Below are positions 61,601-64,000 of a stretch of DNA of 64,000 nt, piece by piece. Numbering within the stretch: position 1 is the first letter of the stretch; every line of letters begins with the position of its first letter. The translations under genes and the position numbers were made by a program. This stretch comes from Pelargonium nanum (lineage: Eukaryota > Streptophyta > Magnoliopsida > Geraniales > Geraniaceae), in the NCBI GenBank assembly GCA_036897485.1, contig JAYMTF010000032.1, positions 1-64,000 of the forward strand, given 5' to 3'. The notes below the pieces were generated by a model. It made no database searches and was not told where the DNA came from. It saw only the letters and a list, made by a program, of their open reading frames with translations.

Positions 61601-64000
61601 CATGTAGAGCTGACAATTCGTGTTGTCACACATTTTGTAATCGTGTCGTGTTCGTGTTGGATCTCAAAAATGACACAAACACGAACATGACACGCACGGA
61701 TTGCCAGCTCTAGTCACATGGCAGCAATGTTACCGTTTTGTCCATACTCACCCTCATGATAATGAAATGTGCATTAGCAAGAAACTTCCACCAAAGACAT
61801 GATGTTCAGCCAAAACTTCACTATGTCATTGTAGTATTGTACTATAAGCTTCAGGAGAAGGGACCCTCCTCTCTGCAGCTCTCCCATTAGCATTGTATCC
61901 AAAAACATTAAAACAAACCAATTTCATTACAATTCAATGAAGTCACAGTGAAAATAGTACTTCAACACCTCAACCAACAACCAAGGCCCTAGTCATATAA
62001 TATAAAGATGCAAAAATCACATGACCGCATAAGAATTAGAACTGAACCATTAATTTTTCCTGTTACCGCCCATATTAAGTTCACAAGATTCTAAATCCTC
62101 AGCATCAAACATTTCCAATGATCACACAATACTAAGTAGTAAAAGCTAAGGAAATTATAAAGTAGCCACAACAATTATGGTTTCTCCCACAGAATACTCC
62201 GATTTTAGTTTTTTATTTATTAAAGATAAAGCTAAGATTACCAAAGTGCTGACTTTTGGTGCTTCGACAACTTCTAACTTCTTCGATTATCAAACAAAGA
62301 TTGAAAACCATTTTCATTCATAACTAAAGGAAAGGGGATTGACAAACGTCTCTTTGTTACTTGTCTTTTACATATACATCAGTTCAAACAATTATTATGA
62401 CTCTTGTAAATAATTATCTATGCAAATACATTGGACTTACAAACAATTATGATAAATTAGTATACATGTAACTGACATGTATCAAAACATTTTCATAAGG
62501 ATTTATGTACAAAACTCAAAACTCACTGTGTTTGGTGATATAATATTATTTATTCATCTTTACAACAATAAAGAGCACGTAAAAGTCAGTGAATAAATAA
62601 TATAAATATATTAAACACAACTCATTCAATGATTGCACATGATTAATTTGACCAGTTACTTCTAATGCAAACACTGCAGCTTACCACTTTACTTATCAAA
62701 CGAACACTTGAACTATCTCCATTCAAATGATGCTAATTATGGTAATTAAACTAAACCGGACTAATCTAGTTTAGAAATGACAATTCGAGTTTCAAGAAAT
62801 CTAACTCCGACCGCCTCGAAAGAGATACAAATTTGTCTGATATGATAAAAAAAAAATCATGCTCAAATTGTGTAAGCACCCTAAGATATAATACACACAC
62901 ATTTTGCTTCTTAACACTAGCAAACAAAAGAGCCTGTCACTGTCCAAAAAAACAGGACAAGTTCAACCAGACTACCACCACTGTAGCTATGCTTGAAACA
63001 GCTAAATCCTAACCTGGATGCCTCAACTCAATTACCCAAACACCCCCTTTTTGTCTCTTCTTGTTCCTCTCATTAATTCTCTCGCCCGAGTTGACCCGCC
63101 AACTCGGTCCAGTCAAACGAGTTCGTCACCGGTTCACAACCTCCTTTGGGATCAGCACCCAAATGTCACAAAATGCCCTAGCCACCCACACAAGCCTACC
63201 GTGACGTCACTATGTGATCGGACGGTTAAGATCACGTATAAAACTCTACACAATAGATTAACGGTGAGATTTGCTGCTCCAGAAACTAACCATAAACACA
63301 TCGTCCACAGCAAATCAAAAATTAATTCGCCAATCCAAATGTTTAGAACGTTGAATCTGACAAATTTTAACAGTTTGGTTGATGAGAAAATGACGAGAAA
63401 ATGGAATAGATTCGTCGGAATTTTCTGAAGATTCTGTGAACTTAATAAGTGTGTTACTACTATTAAATACTGAGTCAATAATTAATTTACGTCGACTAAT
63501 AAATGAAATCTCCTTTTGAGAACAATTTTTGACGGGAAACATGAAACATTTTCCGAGAAAACTTTGTTTCTCTGTATTTTCCCGGCATCCAAACAATGTA
63601 TCTTTACCAAACACTCGGCAACAAAGAGAAGAACAAGATCTGATTCAGAGTCAGAGCTTGCTTTTCACAGAACGTTCGAGATCGAATTTTCTTCACAAAT
63701 TCCAATAATAAACCAGAGATTCATCAAAACAGTTCTGAAAATGAAGATAAAAACAAATTTACCTGAATCAGTTATAACACTATCAGGAGAATCGTCCTCT
63801 CCGACGATCTCGCCGTCGCCGCAGCCATTTCCGTTACTCTCCGCCACTTTCACCTCGAATTCAACGATCTTCTTCTCCTTCGCCTCCTCAATTTTCATCT
63901 TCCCCGCAGCAGCGGCGGCGGAGGCGTAGTGCTCCTCCGCTCGGCTCTCAATCCTCTTCGCCGTGACCTGCCGGAGCTCCACCGCCACGTCAGCAATGGA
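58650..64000 (-). CDS. ALKBH9/10-like 2OG-Fe(II) oxygenase family protein, 5' end outside window
   Basis: Exons 63763-64000 (open at the window edge), 61274-61407, 61048-61165, 59991-60107, 59766-59881, 59531-59685 and 58650-59118 give 448 aa in phase. It matches the plant ALKBH9/10 group (m6A RNA demethylases) through VNVVKGLKLYENIFTGAEL, ELQAAGQNGELSG, RELIQFGVPIFGQ, RPNSCIISFFDEG and ARHVMCPSPSKRVSITFF. The iron ligands of active members lie in PPHIDNHDF; the aligned segment here reads QPFLKPPHLEQP, so HxD appears replaced by FLK. The distal His (ARHV) and the 2OG-binding Arg are kept. It may be a non-catalytic RNA-binding paralogue, as in the Arabidopsis locus At2g48080 I recall beside PIEZO. 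The intron after exon 61274-61407 has a GC donor. The C-terminus is Pro/Arg-rich. Confidence 0.86.
60283..60486. mobile_element. hAT-like MITE, CCCGACCC type (ALKBH-like gene intron)
   Basis: Left end CAAAGCTGATAATTTGG (decayed) and right end CCCGTAATTGACACTTCTA are inverted; flanks CTCCAACC (60275-60282) and CTCTAACC (60487-60494) are an 8-bp duplication with one mismatch. 204 bp, no coding. Confidence 0.65.
61605..61712. mobile_element. hAT-like MITE, shortest copy (ALKBH-like gene intron)
   Basis: Only 108 bp: TAGAGCTGACAATTCGTG to CACGGATTGCCAGCTCTA, able to fold back along most of its length, flanked by GCCACATG (61597-61604) and GTCACATG (61713-61720). CACGACAC type. It lies in the 2.35-kb intron before exon 61274-61407. 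Confidence 0.85.
63202..63209. promoter_or_regulatory. TGACGTCA palindrome
   Basis: A perfect bZIP (CRE/TGA-type) palindrome in a locally GC-rich part of the long ALKBH-like intron (63050-63300). Being intronic, it could mark an internal promoter or enhancer, or be chance. Confidence 0.3.

Noticed and set aside
63018-63929. Two plus-strand frames of about 136 codons in the ALKBH-like intron and exon
   Set aside because: No recognisable domain, composition follows the strand's local bias, and the second overlaps a real exon on the other strand.

Overview
This is eukaryotic nuclear DNA from a flowering plant, very probably a eudicot. The signs are AT-rich intergenic DNA, genes with many short GT-AG introns, plant-only families (RKF3-type receptor kinase, GH3, ABP1, mTERF4) and a dense load of MITEs and SINEs. 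I saw no LTR retroelement or viral coding region and no CRISPR array. The species cannot be named from the sequence.

Layout. 1-1266 (+): 3' part of an RKF3-like receptor kinase. 5423-9721 (+): 18-exon ERD6-like sugar transporter. 10568-13740 (-): a two-exon GH3 acyl-amido synthetase, with a GH3 C-terminal fragment just downstream and copies of its own splice-junction regions in its intron. 14730-19888 (-): four-exon endonuclease/exonuclease/phosphatase-fold gene. 24456-24537 (-): tRNA-Ser(UGA). 25517-28030 (+): CW zinc finger plus methyl-CpG-binding-domain gene. 28886-46467 (-): a complete 21-exon PIEZO channel gene, 2476 aa, whose introns hold many small transposons. 49473-51047 (-): mTERF4 (BSM/RUG2). 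52514-55402 (+): ABP1, divergent from mTERF4 across a short shared promoter region. 56279-57802 (+): BSD-domain protein. 58650-64000 (-): ALKBH9/10-like 2OG-oxygenase relative, 5' end outside the window, with its iron-binding HxD motif apparently missing.

The exon models for the transporter, GH3, nuclease, MBD, PIEZO, ABP1 and ALKBH-like genes were built by hand from splice signals and family conservation. In each case the summed coding length is a multiple of three, or is in phase up to the window edge. From memory, the order RKF3 / ERD6-like / EEP / PIEZO / ALKBH-like resembles Arabidopsis At2g48010-At2g48080, while the mTERF4-ABP1 pair resembles At4g02990-At4g02980. The window may therefore preserve an ancestral block that Arabidopsis split after duplication.

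These genes do not form one pathway. ABP1 and GH3 both touch auxin or acyl-acid biology, PIEZO is a mechanosensitive channel, mTERF4 serves organelle RNA processing, and MBD and ALKBH-like proteins belong to DNA and RNA methylation readout or removal. I found no convincing undescribed gene system. The most interesting points are the HxD-less ALKBH-like protein with a GC-AG intron, the conserved divergent mTERF4/ABP1 promoter, the internal GH3 duplication, a tRNA-Glu-like locus with a 12-nt anticodon-loop insertion, and a hAT-like MITE family with clean 8-bp target duplications.
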